DNA from: an uncultured Lentibacter sp.
GTDB lineage: Bacteria; Pseudomonadota; Alphaproteobacteria; Rhodobacterales; Rhodobacteraceae
Length of the DNA stretch: 64,000 bases
NCBI GenBank assembly: GCA_947497495.1
Contig: CANMGT010000002.1
Location: 248,001 to 312,000 of the forward strand
Direction of reading: 5' to 3'
In this document: positions 25,830-36,066 of the stretch, piece by piece
Layout of the letters: every line of letters starts with the position of its first letter
Numbering within the stretch: position 1 is the stretch's first letter
The notes under the pieces: generated by a model
What the model saw: the letters and a program-made list of their open reading frames with translations, nothing else
The model's database searches: none
What the model was told of the DNA's origin: nothing
Made by a program: the position numbers and the translations under genes

Positions 25830-27401
25830 ATGACAGATACATCCCATGACCGCCTCCTGATTATCGACTTTGGCAGCCAAGTTACGCAGCTGATTGCGCG
25901 CCGCTTGCGTGAGCTAAATGTTTATTGCGAAATTCACCCCTACCAGAACGTCACCGACGCTTTCGTCAAAGAGTTCGCTCCAAAAGCGATCATCTTTTCC
26001 GGCGGCCCTGACTCGGTGATGCGCGAAGGCTCTCCGAGGCCCCCGAAAGCCGCCTATGAAGCCGGCGTTCCTATTTTGGGCATCTGCTATGGCCAGCAAG
26101 TCATGATGCATGATCTGGGCGGCAAAGTCGAAGCGGGCGAGCACGCCACAGCCGAGTTTGGCCGCGCCTACGTGACGCCAACCGAGAGCCGCCCGAACTT
26201 TGTGACAGGCTGGTTCATGGACGGAAGCGGCCAAGAGCAAGTCTGGATGAGCCACGGTGACCACGTCAGCGAAATTGCCCCCGGCTTTGAGGTGCTCGGC
26301 ACCTCGCCCGGCGCGCCCTTTGCCATGACAGCTGACCTTGAGCGCAAGTTCTACGCCGTGCAGTTCCACCCGGAAGTGCACCACACGCCAAACGGCGCAA
26401 CGCTTTACGAGAACTTCGTGCGCGAAGCCGGTTTTAGCGGCGACTGGACGATGGGCGCCTATCGCGAAGAGATGATCCGCAAGATTCGCGAGCAAGTCGG
26501 CGACAAGCAAGTCATCTGCGGCCTCTCTGGCGGCGTTGACAGCTCGGTTGCGGCGATTTTGCTGCACGAAGCCATCGGCGATCAGCTGACATGTGTTTTC
26601 GTCGACCACGGCTTGCTGCGCCTGCACGAAGCCGAGGAAGTCGTCACGATGTTTCGCGACAACTACAACCTCAAGCTCATCCACGCCGACGAGACCGAGC
26701 TGTTTCTCGGCGAGCTGGAAGGCCAGTCAGACCCCGAAACAAAGCGCAAGATCATCGGCAAGCTCTTCATTGATGTGTTCCAGAAACACGCCGACACGAT
26801 CGAGGGCGCCGAGTTCCTCGCGCAGGGAACGCTTTACCCTGACGTGATTGAAAGCGTTTCGTTTTCCGGCGGCCCGAGCGTGACAATCAAAAGTCACCAC
26901 AACGTTGGTGGACTGCCCGAAAAGATGGGCCTCAAGCTTGTCGAGCCGCTGCGCGAGCTGTTCAAGGACGAGGTGCGCGAGCTGGGCCGCGAGTTGGGCC
27001 TGCCGCAAAGCTTTATCGGCCGTCACCCCTTCCCCGGGCCGGGCCTCGCGATCAGATGCCCCGGCGAGATCACCCGCGAGAAGCTCGAGATCCTGCGTAA
27101 GGCTGACGCTGTCTACATCGATCAGATCCGCAAACACGGGCTCTATGACGACATCTGGCAAGCCTTCGTGGCGATCCTGCCTGTCCGTACTGTCGGCGTG
27201 ATGGGCGACGGGCGCACCTATGACTTCGCCTGCGCGCTGCGCGCCGTCACCTCGGTTGACGGCATGACCGCCGATTACTACCCGTTCGAGCACAGCTTTC
27301 TGGGCGAAACGGCAACGCGGATCATCAACGAGGTCAAAGGCATCAACCGCGTAACCTATGACATCACGTCAAAGCCTCCCGGCACGATCGAGTGGGAATG
27401 A
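25830..27401 (+). CDS. guaA: GMP synthase (glutamine-hydrolysing)
   Basis: Converts XMP to GMP. 523 residues from the ATG at 25830; the frame opens 18 nt earlier. The N-terminal class I glutamine amidotransferase domain has the catalytic Cys in GICYGQQVM and the His/Glu in [10 protein letters not shown]. The ATP pyrophosphatase domain carries the P-loop SGGVDSSV. The C-terminal dimerisation domain has [15 protein letters not shown] and ends KPPGTIEWE. Full family length; no anomalies. Confidence 0.97.
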   Translation: MTDTSHDRLLIIDFGSQVTQLIARRLRELNVYCEIHPYQNVTDAFVKEFAPKAIIFSGGPDSVMREGSPRPPKAAYEAGVPILGICYGQQVMMHDLGGKVEAGEHATAEFGRAYVTPTESRPNFVTGWFMDGSGQEQVWMSHGDHVSEIAPGFEVLGTSPGAPFAMTADLERKFYAVQFHPEVHHTPNGATLYENFVREAGFSGDWTMGAYREEMIRKIREQVGDKQVICGLSGGVDSSVAAILLHEAIGDQLTCVFVDHGLLRLHEAEEVVTMFRDNYNLKLIHADETELFLGELEGQSDPETKRKIIGKLFIDVFQKHADTIEGAEFLAQGTLYPDVIESVSFSGGPSVTIKSHHNVGGLPEKMGLKLVEPLRELFKDEVRELGRELGLPQSFIGRHPFPGPGLAIRCPGEITREKLEILRKADAVYIDQIRKHGLYDDIWQAFVAILPVRTVGVMGDGRTYDFACALRAVTSVDGMTADYYPFEHSFLGETATRIINEVKGINRVTYDITSKPPGTIEWE

Positions 27402-27443
27402 TACAGCTCTAGCGCTTTATGGCCTGACAACAGGAGACGACCG

Positions 27444-28277
27444 ATGACTGACCAAATCACAGCCGAAACTTATCAGGCCTACACGCGCAGCCCTTACCGC
27501 TCTGTCAAACACTCGACGTATTTTGACACCTACGATGCGCTGTTTGAGCGCTATCGCGGCAAAGAGATCACCTTTGTCGAGATCGGCATTTTCACCGGTG
27601 GCTCGCTGTTCATGTGGCGCGACTACCTCGGCGATAAGGCCCGCATCATCGGGATTGACCTCAACCCCAACGCTGTAAAGTGGGAAGAGCACGGCTTCGA
27701 GATTTTCATCGGCAGCCAGAGCGACGAAGATTTCTGGGAAGACTTCATCAAAAAAGTCGGCCCGATTGACGTCGTGCTGGATGATGGCGGCCACACCTAC
27801 GAGCAGCAGATCGTCACCACAGAATGCCTGATCGACAGCATCAAAGACGGCGGCATGCTTGTGGTAGAAGACACCCATACCTCCTATCTGCGCGGCTTCG
27901 GGGCGCGGCGCTTTTCGTTCATGCGCTACGTCAAACGCTATGCCGACAAGATCAACAACCGCTTCCGCCGCCTCAAGAAAAAACGCAAATCCGACGAGCG
28001 CGTCTGGTCGATCCAGATTTTCGAATCCATCGTGGCGTTTCACGTCAATCGCAAAGCCTCCCAGCTTGAAAGCCAGCCGACAGACAACAACGGCGAAGAC
28101 GACAAGGCCGAGAACTACCGCAACTACGACAACGCGATTTTTCAGGCCAATCAGGACTTGCCCAAAGCCTTTGCTTTCATCAAATATCTGCCCGGCTCCG
28201 AACGCCTCACAAAGCTGTTCTGGAAGGTTGTGACAAACGCCAAGGGCACCCGCCGGAGTGCGAAATATTTCCGCTGA
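27444..28277 (+). CDS. Class I SAM-dependent methyltransferase-like protein
   Basis: 277 residues. The region TFVEIGIFTGGSLFMWRDYL is a methyltransferase motif I, followed by IIGIDLNPNA and VVLDDGGHTYEQQI. The fold family includes macrocin O-methyltransferase and cephalosporin hydroxylase relatives. The middle has a basic stretch (RFRRLKKKRKSDERVW) and the C-terminal region is hydrophilic. The substrate is unknown. It follows guaA by 42 nt and its stop overlaps the upstream end of the DMT transporter frame, so an operon is possible. Confidence 0.75.
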   Translation: MTDQITAETYQAYTRSPYRSVKHSTYFDTYDALFERYRGKEITFVEIGIFTGGSLFMWRDYLGDKARIIGIDLNPNAVKWEEHGFEIFIGSQSDEDFWEDFIKKVGPIDVVLDDGGHTYEQQIVTTECLIDSIKDGGMLVVEDTHTSYLRGFGARRFSFMRYVKRYADKINNRFRRLKKKRKSDERVWSIQIFESIVAFHVNRKASQLESQPTDNNGEDDKAENYRNYDNAIFQANQDLPKAFAFIKYLPGSERLTKLFWKVVTNAKGTRRSAKYFR

Positions 28278-29154
28278 CACGGGCACAACGAATGTGCTTC
28301 GGGCCGCGCTCTGGATGAGCGGCGCGATTGCCTCGTTCACGGCCATGGCCGTTGCGGGGCGGGCTGTCAGCTTTGAGCTCGACACCTTCGAGATCATGCT
28401 CTATCGCAGCCTGATCGGCGTTCTCATCGTGCTGATCGTGGGCAGCGCCACAGGGCATTTGCGCGAGGTCACCCGCCGCTCTCTGGGCGTGCATTTCATC
28501 CGCAATCTGGCGCATTTCAGCGGCCAGAACCTGTGGTTTTTCGCCCTCACGGCCATTCCGCTGGCGCAAGTCTTCGCACTTGAGTTCACCTCGCCGATCT
28601 GGGTGCTGATCCTCTCGCCCCTGCTGTTGGGCGAGCGCCTCACTAGCACCCGCGCCATAGCGGCCGTGCTGGGCTTTGCGGGCATTCTGATCGTGGCGCG
28701 CCCCTTTTCTGAGCCTCCCAGCATCGGGCTCATCACAGCTGCCTTGGCCGCCATTTGCTTTGCCCTGTCGATCATCTTTACCAAGCGGCTGACGCGCACC
28801 GAAAGCATCACCTGCATCCTGTTTTACCTCACCGTGATGCAGGCCTGCTTCGGCATTCTGTTTGCGGGTTTTGACGGCGACATCGCCCTGCCTTCGGCCA
28901 GCACAGCGCCTTGGCTGGTGCTCATCGGCTGCGCGGGTTTGCTGGCTCACTTCTGCCTCACAACAGCGCTTAGCATCGCGCCTGCAACGGTCGTGGTGCC
29001 GATAGACTTCGCCCGCCTCCCCGTGATCGCCATCATCGGCATGGTGTTTTACGCCGAACCCGCTGACATCTGGGTCTTCGTCGGCGCGCTGCTCATTTTT
29101 GCTGGCAACTACTTCAACATCTGGAGTGATACCCGCAAGAAACGGGTCGCCTAG
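28258..29154 (+). CDS. DMT/EamA family transporter
   Basis: 298 residues with about ten membrane helices in two EamA repeats (for example TFEIMLYRSLIGVLIVLIVG and WVFVGALLIFAGNYFNIWSD). The start is uncertain: GTG at 28258 overlaps the upstream gene by 20 nt and has poor spacing to GGAG; GTG at 28294 or ATG at 28315 are alternatives. Drug/metabolite exporter family; substrate unknown. A second, only distantly related DMT gene follows 27 nt downstream. Confidence 0.85.
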   Translation: MRNISADTGTTNVLRAALWMSGAIASFTAMAVAGRAVSFELDTFEIMLYRSLIGVLIVLIVGSATGHLREVTRRSLGVHFIRNLAHFSGQNLWFFALTAIPLAQVFALEFTSPIWVLILSPLLLGERLTSTRAIAAVLGFAGILIVARPFSEPPSIGLITAALAAICFALSIIFTKRLTRTESITCILFYLTVMQACFGILFAGFDGDIALPSASTAPWLVLIGCAGLLAHFCLTTALSIAPATVVVPIDFARLPVIAIIGMVFYAEPADIWVFVGALLIFAGNYFNIWSDTRKKRVA

Positions 29155-29181
29155 GCCGCCACGCAGGGGCATAAACGGGCC

Positions 29182-30105
29182 ATGACCCAACAGAAAAACA
29201 TATCCGCCCGCGCATGGGCCGAGCTTTTGTGCCTCGCGCTCCTATGGGGCGCGGTTTTTCTGTCGGTGCGCATCGCGCTCAACGAGATCGGCGTGCTCAG
29301 CACGGTGGCGCACCGCGCGTTTTGGGCATCCTTGGTGCTCTGGGGGCTGGTGTTTGTCCTGCGCCTTGAGGTGCCCCGCGCGCCGCGTATCTGGCTTGGC
29401 TTTGCGGGCATGGGGCTGCTCAACAACATCATCCCCTTCACCTTGCTCAACTGGGGCCAGCTTCATATCGAAAGCGGGCTGACCGCGATCATCAACTCGG
29501 CCACAGCCATTTTCGGCGTGCTTGTTGCCGCGCTCTTTCTGGCTGACGAGCGGCTCACCCTGCGCAAGGGGCTTGGCGTTGCGATCGGCTTTTCCGGCGT
29601 CGCCACAGCCATCGGCCTTGAAAACCTCACCCGTTTTGACATCCGCTCGCTCGCACAACTCGGCGCCCTTACTGCAACGCTGTCTTACGCTTTCGCAGGG
29701 GTTTGGGCGCGCAGGTTTCTGGCGGGTCTGCACCCGCTTGTCGCCGCGGCTGGCATGCTCAGCTTTACAGCCCTCGTCATGGTGCCTGCGGCTTGGGCCT
29801 TTGAAGGCCCGCTAACACTCGCCCTTGCGCCGCAAACCCTGCTGGCCATAGGCTACTATGCGCTCGCCGCAACGGCGCTGGCCTACCTGCTCTACTACCG
29901 CGTGCTGGCGATGGCAGGCTCGGGCAACCTGATGCTCGTCACCCTCCTCATGCCACCTATCGCCATTACACTTGGCTGGGCCGTGCTCGGCGAGCGGCTG
30001 AACCCGAACGCGCTTACGGGCTTTGCCATTCTGGCTGTCGGCCTGCTGGTGCTTGACGGGCGCATCGAGGCGCGGCTTCGCGGCTGGCTGCGCAATAGGG
30101 TTTGA
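29182..30105 (+). CDS. DMT/EamA family transporter
   Basis: 307 residues, about ten membrane helices. Characteristic blocks are LLCLALLWGAVFLSVRIALN at the N-terminus, FTLLNWGQLHIESGLTAIIN, and VLGERLNPNALTGFAILAVG near the end, giving two EamA domains. The basic C-terminus is cytoplasmic. It is co-directional with the preceding transporter, but the low similarity suggests different substrates rather than a recent duplication. Confidence 0.88.
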   Translation: MTQQKNISARAWAELLCLALLWGAVFLSVRIALNEIGVLSTVAHRAFWASLVLWGLVFVLRLEVPRAPRIWLGFAGMGLLNNIIPFTLLNWGQLHIESGLTAIINSATAIFGVLVAALFLADERLTLRKGLGVAIGFSGVATAIGLENLTRFDIRSLAQLGALTATLSYAFAGVWARRFLAGLHPLVAAAGMLSFTALVMVPAAWAFEGPLTLALAPQTLLAIGYYALAATALAYLLYYRVLAMAGSGNLMLVTLLMPPIAITLGWAVLGERLNPNALTGFAILAVGLLVLDGRIEARLRGWLRNRV

Positions 30106-30159
30106 CCCTTCACGCCCAGAGCTTTACCCATGGGGCAAGCAACTTTGAAGGCCAGCCCC

Positions 30160-31023
30160 ATGCTCTACAATTCCAAATCTGACTGGCAAAACGCCGCCAA
30201 CAAGCGCGTGCTGTTTTTTGGCATGTCCGGCCTTGGCAAAACCCATGTCTCCAACATCCTGCGCGATCAGGGCGCGTGGTTCCACTACTCCGTCGATTAC
30301 CGCATCGGCACGCGCTATATGGGAGAGTACATTGCCGACAACGCCAAGCGCGAGGCGATGAAAGTGCCGTTTCTACGCGAGCTTCTGATGTCGGATTCGA
30401 TCTATATCGGCTCCAACATCAGCTTTGATGATCTTTCGCCCGTCAGCTCCTACCTCGGCAAGCCGGGTGACGCCGCGCAAGGCGGGCTCAGCTTTGCCGA
30501 ATATACCAAACGCCAGGACCAGTTCCGCCGCGGCGAGATCGCGGCATTGCTCGACACGCCCTACTTCATCGAGCGCGCCGAAGCGCTCTATGGCTATCCG
30601 AATTTCATCTGCGACACCGGCGGATCAATCTGCGAATGGGTTGATGCTGCCGATCCGGATGATGCCATCCTCAAGGCGCTGTCCGACAGCACCCTGATGA
30701 TCTGGCTCAAAGGCGATGAGGCCCACACCGAAGAGCTGATCGCACGGTTTGACCGCGCCCCAAAGCCGATGGCCTACCAGCCCGAATTTCTGTTGCGGGT
30801 CTGGCAGGAATATCTCAGCAAAAACAATTGCTCGGAGGATGAAGTTAACCCAGACGACTTCATCCGCTACACCTATGCCCGCGCACTCGCGCACCGCCAG
30901 CCGCGCTATGAAGAGATGTCCAAATGGGGCGTCACCATCGCCGCGAGTGACATCGCGACCGTGCGCGACAGCCACGACTTTGACGCCACTGTCAGCGCAG
31001 CGATAGACGCAAAAACAGCCTAA
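30160..31023 (+). CDS. P-loop ATPase of unknown function
   Basis: 287 residues from the ATG at 30160 (AAGG about 9 nt upstream); an ATG at 30130 has no ribosome-binding site. Walker A is visible in [19 protein letters not shown] near the N-terminus. The fold is probably adenylate-kinase-like, with a conserved [12 protein letters not shown] and [14 protein letters not shown] in the second half. No known family name can be assigned with confidence. It sits immediately upstream of metA (23-nt gap). Confidence 0.72.
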   Translation: MLYNSKSDWQNAANKRVLFFGMSGLGKTHVSNILRDQGAWFHYSVDYRIGTRYMGEYIADNAKREAMKVPFLRELLMSDSIYIGSNISFDDLSPVSSYLGKPGDAAQGGLSFAEYTKRQDQFRRGEIAALLDTPYFIERAEALYGYPNFICDTGGSICEWVDAADPDDAILKALSDSTLMIWLKGDEAHTEELIARFDRAPKPMAYQPEFLLRVWQEYLSKNNCSEDEVNPDDFIRYTYARALAHRQPRYEEMSKWGVTIAASDIATVRDSHDFDATVSAAIDAKTA

Positions 31024-31046
31024 CCAACCCGCAAGAGGTTCTCCGT

Positions 31047-32000
31047 ATGCCGATCAAACTGCCATCCCACCTGCCCGCCTATCACGTGCTCAGCCGTGAG
31101 GGTGTCATGGTGATGGACGAAGACCAAGCGACGCGCCAAGACATCCGCCCGCTGCGCATCGGACTGCTCAACCTCATGCCAAAGAAGATCCAGACGGAAA
31201 ACCAGTTTGCCCGCCTGATCGGCGCCACGCCCCTGCAGATCGAATTCTCGCTGATCCGCATGAGCGAACACCAGACGCGCAACACTGCCGCCGAACACAT
31301 GGAAGAGTTCTACCGCTCTTTCGAGGAGGTCAAAGCCTCCGGCGAGAAGTTTGACGGGCTGATCATCACAGGCGCGCCGATAGAGCACCTCGAGTTCAAA
31401 GACGTCACCTATTGGGACGAGCTCTGCGATGTGTTCGACTGGACGCAAAGCCATGTCCACTCGACATTCGGCGTCTGCTGGGGCGGTATGGCAATGGCGC
31501 ATTACTTCCACGGGGTGCGCAAATACCTGCTCAAAGACAAACTGTTTGGCTGCTACCGCCACATGAACTTCGCCCCGCAAAGCCATTACTTAAGGGGGTT
31601 TTCCGACGATCTCGTCATGCCCGTCAGCCGCTGGACGGAGATGCGCAAAGAAGAAATCGACGCTGTCGGCCTCAAAACGCTCCTGCACTCCGACGCCGTC
31701 GGCCCTGCGCTCGTGCAAGACAGCGAGCAGCGTGCGCTCTACATTTTCAACCACCTTGAATATGACAGCGACACGCTCAATCAGGAGTATCAGCGCGATC
31801 TGGCCTCAAACCAGATCGAAGGCGCACAGATCCAGATGCCGCTCAACTACTTCCCCAATGATGACCCGACCCAGACGCCCCCCAACCGCTGGCGCAGCCA
31901 CGCGCATCTGCTCTATGGCAACTGGGTCTCCGAGCTTTATGAAACCACACCCTATGACATCACAAAGATCGGGCGCGAAAGCACCGATCTGCGCGGCTAA
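31047..32000 (+). CDS. metA: Homoserine O-acyltransferase MetA, predicted acetyl-CoA-using
   Basis: First committed step of methionine synthesis. 317 residues. Catalytic residues of the family are visible: Cys in [10 protein letters not shown], His in [11 protein letters not shown] with the following Glu. The residue that sets acyl specificity, in GAPIEHLEF, is Glu; in E. coli, a succinyltransferase, it is Gly. On published work with MetA enzymes Glu here indicates acetyl-CoA use, so the enzyme should be homoserine O-acetyltransferase. The 23-nt upstream gap leaves no room for a SAM riboswitch. Confidence 0.93.
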   Translation: MPIKLPSHLPAYHVLSREGVMVMDEDQATRQDIRPLRIGLLNLMPKKIQTENQFARLIGATPLQIEFSLIRMSEHQTRNTAAEHMEEFYRSFEEVKASGEKFDGLIITGAPIEHLEFKDVTYWDELCDVFDWTQSHVHSTFGVCWGGMAMAHYFHGVRKYLLKDKLFGCYRHMNFAPQSHYLRGFSDDLVMPVSRWTEMRKEEIDAVGLKTLLHSDAVGPALVQDSEQRALYIFNHLEYDSDTLNQEYQRDLASNQIEGAQIQMPLNYFPNDDPTQTPPNRWRSHAHLLYGNWVSELYETTPYDITKIGRESTDLRG

Positions 32001-32003
32001 CCG

Positions 32004-32972
32004 GTGAAACTGCTCGCGCTGAGCCTCTGCTGTCTGGTCGGGCTTTGGGCGCTCACCGCTTGGCTGGCGGCGCGCGCCGAAAAGCACATCGAGGCGGCCT
32101 ACCCGCCGGAAGGCACGCTGATCGAGGTGAACGGCAGCCAGATGCACTATGTGGCGCGTGGCCAAGGCCCCGATCTGGTGCTGATCCACGGCTCCAACGG
32201 CTCAACCCGCGACCTGACGTTCAAGCTCGCGGACATGCTGGCCAGCGACTACCGCGTGATCATGATCGACAGGCCCGGCCTCGGCTATTCCACCCCGATC
32301 AACCCCGCTGGCGACAGCATCACCGAGCAAGCCCGCCAGATCGCGGACACGGCTGCGGCCCTTGGGGCGGAGAAGCCGATCGTGCTGGGCCACTCTTATG
32401 GCGGGGCTGTCGCGCTCGCCTGGGCTGCGCACATGCCCGACAGGCTCAGCGCTTTGGTGCCTGCTGCCACGCCGTCGCACCCGTGGGACACGCCGCTTGA
32501 TGCGCTTTACGCGGCCGGCTCGCACACCTTGCTTGGCCCCGTGATGCTGCCACTGCTGCCCGCGCTCGTCAGCGAAGACAGGCTGGAAAGCGCCATATCC
32601 GATGTGTTTAAGCCGGACACTGTGCCAACTGGCTATTTCGAGCACTTCGGCCCACAGCTTTCCCTGCGCCACCTCTCGATGCAGGCCACGGCGCACCAGC
32701 GGGCCAACCTGTTGAGTGAAATCAAGGCCTTAGAGCCGCACTACGCCGCTATCAGCGTGCCTGTCGAGATCATTCATGGCACCGAAGACACCACGGTAGG
32801 CCTGACCATTCACGCCAAACCCCTGCTCGCAGACGTGCCCTCCGCCCGCCTGACGCCGCTTGAAGGCCACGGACATATGATTTTGCACAGCGCCTCACAG
32901 GCCGTTGTCGCCGCGATTCACCGCGCCGCACAGCGCGCTGGGTTGCGCACAGGATTGCGCACTGAGCCTTGA
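32004..32972 (+). CDS. Alpha/beta hydrolase, membrane-anchored
   Basis: 322 residues from a GTG 3 nt after the metA stop. An N-terminal hydrophobic anchor (LLALSLCCLVGLWALTAWL) is followed by the alpha/beta hydrolase core: oxyanion loop LIHGSNGSTRDL, nucleophile elbow GHSYGGAVAL (Ser), and a late His in EGHGHMILH, with Asp in HGTEDTTVGL. Substrate unknown; the anchor suggests action at the periplasmic face or at lipid substrates. Confidence 0.87.
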   Translation: MKLLALSLCCLVGLWALTAWLAARAEKHIEAAYPPEGTLIEVNGSQMHYVARGQGPDLVLIHGSNGSTRDLTFKLADMLASDYRVIMIDRPGLGYSTPINPAGDSITEQARQIADTAAALGAEKPIVLGHSYGGAVALAWAAHMPDRLSALVPAATPSHPWDTPLDALYAAGSHTLLGPVMLPLLPALVSEDRLESAISDVFKPDTVPTGYFEHFGPQLSLRHLSMQATAHQRANLLSEIKALEPHYAAISVPVEIIHGTEDTTVGLTIHAKPLLADVPSARLTPLEGHGHMILHSASQAVVAAIHRAAQRAGLRTGLRTEP

Positions 32973-33017
32973 GCCGCCATATTAACCCCAAGACGAATAA
33001 GAATAAGGACGAGGCCA

Positions 33018-33887
33018 ATGGAACTTCCATTTGACGGCGCGATCAGTACCTACTTCAAAGACGCAGCACCAGACGAGGTGCGCAATGCCATCAAACGCGC
33101 CGAAAAAGGCGATATCATCAACCCGAGCTACCCCTATTCGGAACGCATGCCCCGCAAAGCCTACGAAAAAGACTTAGCGGCGCTACAGATCGAACTGGTA
33201 AAGCTGCAAAGCTGGGCCAAAGAGACAGGGGCGCGCATCGCTATCGTGTTTGAAGGCCGTGACGCGGCAGGCAAAGGCGGCACGATCAAGCGCTTCCGCG
33301 AGAACCTGAACCCGCGCGGCGCGCGCGTTGTGGCGCTGTCCAAACCAACAGAAACAGAAGCCACCCAGTGGTATTTCCAGCGCTACATTGATCACCTCCC
33401 CTCGGGCGGCGAGATCGTGTTCTTTGATCGCAGCTGGTACAATCGCGGCGTTGTTGAAAAAGTCTTCGGCTTTTGCACCGACGCGCAGCGCGAGCATTTC
33501 TTCTCCCAAGCCCCCGAGTTTGAAAAGATGCTGGTCGATGAGGGCATCATGGTCTTCAAGCTCTGGCTCAACGTCGGGCGCGCCGAGCAATTGCGCCGCT
33601 TTCTAGGCCGCGAAGGCGACCCGCTCAAACAATGGAAGCTCAGCTGGATCGACGTTGAAGGCCTCAAACGCTGGGAGCCCTACTCTGACGCCATCGCCGA
33701 GACCCTCAAGCGCACGCACAGCGCGCACGCCCCCTGGACGGTAATCCGCTCTGACGACAAACGCCGCGCCCGCCTTGAAGGCATCCGCTCGGTTCTGTGC
33801 CAGATCGACTACGCGCGCAAAGACCCCAAAGCGCTTGGAAGCGTTGATAGCAACATCTGCGCAGGCCCCGATATCTGGGATGCGTAA
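33018..33887 (+). CDS. ppk2: Polyphosphate kinase 2
   Basis: Transfers phosphate between polyphosphate and nucleotides. 289 residues, start with AAGGA upstream. Walker A is in [16 protein letters not shown] and Walker B in [19 protein letters not shown]; lid residues [10 protein letters not shown] follow. The length is that of class I PPK2 (usually phosphorylating NDPs). The last 8 nt overlap the TetR gene start. Confidence 0.93.
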   Translation: MELPFDGAISTYFKDAAPDEVRNAIKRAEKGDIINPSYPYSERMPRKAYEKDLAALQIELVKLQSWAKETGARIAIVFEGRDAAGKGGTIKRFRENLNPRGARVVALSKPTETEATQWYFQRYIDHLPSGGEIVFFDRSWYNRGVVEKVFGFCTDAQREHFFSQAPEFEKMLVDEGIMVFKLWLNVGRAEQLRRFLGREGDPLKQWKLSWIDVEGLKRWEPYSDAIAETLKRTHSAHAPWTVIRSDDKRRARLEGIRSVLCQIDYARKDPKALGSVDSNICAGPDIWDA

Positions 33888-34497
33888 ACGCGGCTATCAC
33901 CACGGCAACCTGCGTCAGGCCCTTGTTGAGGCGGCCCTGCAGCTGATCGAGGCGAAAGGCCCGACAGGCTTCACGCTGTCAGAAGCGGCCAAGACAGCTG
34001 GCGTCACCCCCGCCGCTGTCTACCGCCACTTTGAAGGCCGCGAAGACCTGATCGCAGAAGCTGCTCGGCAGGGCTATGAGATATTCGCTGATGTCATGCA
34101 ATATGCTTATGACAAGGGGCAACCTTCGGACTTGGCCGCCTTTGAAGCCACGGGCCGCGCCTACCTCGCCTTTGCGCGCAAATATCCAGGCCATTACATC
34201 GCGATGTTTGAAAGCGGAATTTCCGTAAACCGCACCCCCGAGCTTGCTGCCGTCGCGGCCCGTGCACGCGGCGTTCTTGAAAAGTCAGCGGAAGAGCTTT
34301 CTGCCCATATCCCCGCCGACAAGCGCCCGCCCGCGGCAATGTTCTCGGCCCATATCTGGGCGCTCAGTCACGGCGTCGTCGAACTCTTTGCGCGCAACTC
34401 TCCTGGCACGCAAAGCCCGTTTCCGCCAGAAGACCTTTTGGAAACTGGTATCGGCATCTATTTGCGCGGCCTTGGCTTGATTGAGCCTGATGCGTGA
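33880..34497 (+). CDS. TetR family transcriptional regulator
   Basis: 205 residues from the ATG at 33880, inside the end of ppk2. The N-terminal HTH is clear ([31 protein letters not shown]). The C-terminal half is the ligand/dimer domain, with [19 protein letters not shown], resembling the WHG-type TetR C-domain. The overlap with ppk2 indicates co-transcription; targets are unknown. Confidence 0.9.
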   Translation: MRKRGYHHGNLRQALVEAALQLIEAKGPTGFTLSEAAKTAGVTPAAVYRHFEGREDLIAEAARQGYEIFADVMQYAYDKGQPSDLAAFEATGRAYLAFARKYPGHYIAMFESGISVNRTPELAAVAARARGVLEKSAEELSAHIPADKRPPAAMFSAHIWALSHGVVELFARNSPGTQSPFPPEDLLETGIGIYLRGLGLIEPDA

Positions 34498-34882
34498 CTA
34501 TTTGTTCGCACTGCTGATGCGCCTTCCCATAACTGGTGAGCACAAAATCTGGCTCTACCGCTTTTTTGGGTTGGCCCTCTTTAGCAGTCTAACTCTAGTA
34601 GCAGTTGCTCTCTTTCTTGCACTCTACAAACCAAGCCAAGTCGTCGAAATACGCACCTTCCAAGCAAGAGTCTTAGCTTCAAATTCCATCGCAACTGAAA
34701 CTGCTGGCTTAACAGTGAGGTTCTTCGTTTCATTGCCTGACGGGACGCAAACCTATGTCCAAACAAAGAATTTAGCGCTCGCAGTTCAAACGACTGATAC
34801 AGCCTGCGTTCGTGTTAAAATACGAGAGTCTGGCCGACGCAACTACAGCCTGCTCAGGCCAGAGGAATGCGTAACGGAGTGA
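34490..34882 (+). CDS. Hypothetical membrane-anchored protein
   Basis: About 130 residues from the ATG at 34490, which overlaps the TetR stop. One membrane helix (FFGLALFSSLTLVAVALFLAL, residues about 24-45) precedes a beta-rich outer domain (TFQARVLASNSIATETAGL; FFVSLPDGTQTYVQT; CVRVKIRESGRRNYSLL). Composition is clearly less GC-rich than its neighbours, which suggests acquisition or relaxed selection. No family recognised. Confidence 0.6.
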   Translation: MRDYLFALLMRLPITGEHKIWLYRFFGLALFSSLTLVAVALFLALYKPSQVVEIRTFQARVLASNSIATETAGLTVRFFVSLPDGTQTYVQTKNLALAVQTTDTACVRVKIRESGRRNYSLLRPEECVTE

Positions 34883-34904
34883 GCTTAGTACTGCGGATCG
34901 CAAA

Positions 34905-34933
34905 AGAAAAGGGCCGCCCGATGAGCAGCCCTT
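34905..34933 (-). terminator. Rho-independent terminator of rplM-rpsI
   Basis: On the minus strand: stem AAGGGC (complement of 34928-34933) with GCCCTT (complement of 34909-34914), followed by TTCTTTTG. It is 23 nt after the rpsI stop. Confidence 0.75.
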
Positions 34934-34955
34934 CGCAAAAACTTGTAGGTAAAGC

Positions 34956-35444
34956 TTAACGCTTCGAGAACTGGAAGCTACGGCGGGCTTTGCGCTTACC
35001 GAATTTCTTACGTTCAACAACACGGCTGTCGCGTGTCAGGAAGCCAGCTGCTTTCAAAGCACCGCGCAGTGATGGTTCGTAAAGTTGCAGCGCTTTTGAA
35101 ACACCGTGGCGCACCGCGCCAGCCTGGCCCGAAAGGCCGCCGCCTTTAACGGTCGCCATCACGTCGAACTGGTCTTCAACACCAGCAACCTCGAAAGGCT
35201 GACGCAGGATCATTTGCAGAACCGGACGCGCGAAGTATTTGTTCAGCTCTTTGCCGTTCACAGTCACTTTGCCTGAGCCTGGTTTGATCCAGACGCGGGC
35301 AACAGCATCTTTACGCTTGCCGGTTGCATATGAGCGGCCGAGTTCGTCACGAACTGGCTCACGGGGTTCCATTTCAACGGCAGCAACAACAGTGTCGCCA
35401 GCAACCGCGTTCAGCTCTTCGAGTGAGTTCACTTGATCAGTCAT
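34956..35444 (-). CDS. rpsI: 30S ribosomal protein S9
   Basis: 162 residues, with the N-terminal extension usual in alphaproteobacteria (about 30 residues) before the conserved core ([57 protein letters not shown]). It ends in the basic tail SFQFSKR that reaches the ribosomal P site. It follows rplM by 5 nt, the standard arrangement. Confidence 0.97.
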   Translation of the reverse strand: MTDQVNSLEELNAVAGDTVVAAVEMEPREPVRDELGRSYATGKRKDAVARVWIKPGSGKVTVNGKELNKYFARPVLQMILRQPFEVAGVEDQFDVMATVKGGGLSGQAGAVRHGVSKALQLYEPSLRGALKAAGFLTRDSRVVERKKFGKRKARRSFQFSKR

Positions 35445-35449
35445 ATCAC

Positions 35450-35908
35450 TTAGCTCCGCGTGTTTTTCTTGTTCATCGCCTTAACGTCGAGAACAGTCGG
35501 GTTTTGGGCTTCATGGCCGTGCTCTGTGCCGGCATGGACGCGCAGATTGGTCATCTGCTTACGGCTCAATGGGCCGCCTGGCAGCATGCGCTGAACGGCT
35601 TTGATCACAACGCGCTCAGGGTGAGCACCGTCGAGGATCTGCTGTTTCGTGCGCTGTTTGATGCCGCCCGGGTGGCCAGTGTGCCAGTAGAAGTTTTCTT
35701 CACGCTTCTTGCCAGTCATCTGGATTTTCTCGGCATTGATGACAATCACGTTGTCGCCCATGTCCATGTGAGGTGTGAAGGTTGGTTTGTGTTTGCCACG
35801 AAGGCGCATCGCGATAATCGAGGCAAGACGGCCCAACACGACGCCTTCAGCGTCGATGATGATCCACTTTTTCTCGATGTCAGCGGGTTTCGCTGTAAAG
35901 GTTTTCAT
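35450..35908 (-). CDS. rplM: 50S ribosomal protein L13
   Basis: 152 residues. Core blocks: [50 protein letters not shown] and [20 protein letters not shown]. It is the first gene of rplM-rpsI. A good sigma70-type promoter lies about 65-95 nt upstream. Confidence 0.97.
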   Translation of the reverse strand: MKTFTAKPADIEKKWIIIDAEGVVLGRLASIIAMRLRGKHKPTFTPHMDMGDNVIVINAEKIQMTGKKREENFYWHTGHPGGIKQRTKQQILDGAHPERVVIKAVQRMLPGGPLSRKQMTNLRVHAGTEHGHEAQNPTVLDVKAMNKKNTRS

Positions 35909-35973
35909 GTTGAAAGCCCCTGAGATTATTGGGTTACGCGCCAGAAACCGTCCGGCGCTTACGGAATGAGCGG

Positions 35974-36001
35974 GTTATATAGGCTTAAAGAGTGCAGTCA
36001 A
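35974..36001 (-). promoter_or_regulatory. Sigma70-type promoter of rplM-rpsI
   Basis: On the minus strand: -35 TTGACT (complement of 35996-36001), 16-nt spacer, -10 TATAAC (complement of 35974-35979). Confidence 0.55.
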
Positions 36002-36066
36002 CAGGCTTAATGCTGCAAAAATCGTTGCAAAACAGTAACTTGCAAATTAGGTATTATTTTACCCCA

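Noticed and set aside
31024..31046. SAM-II riboswitch before metA
   Set aside because: Common in alphaproteobacteria, but only 23 nt separate metA from the upstream gene.
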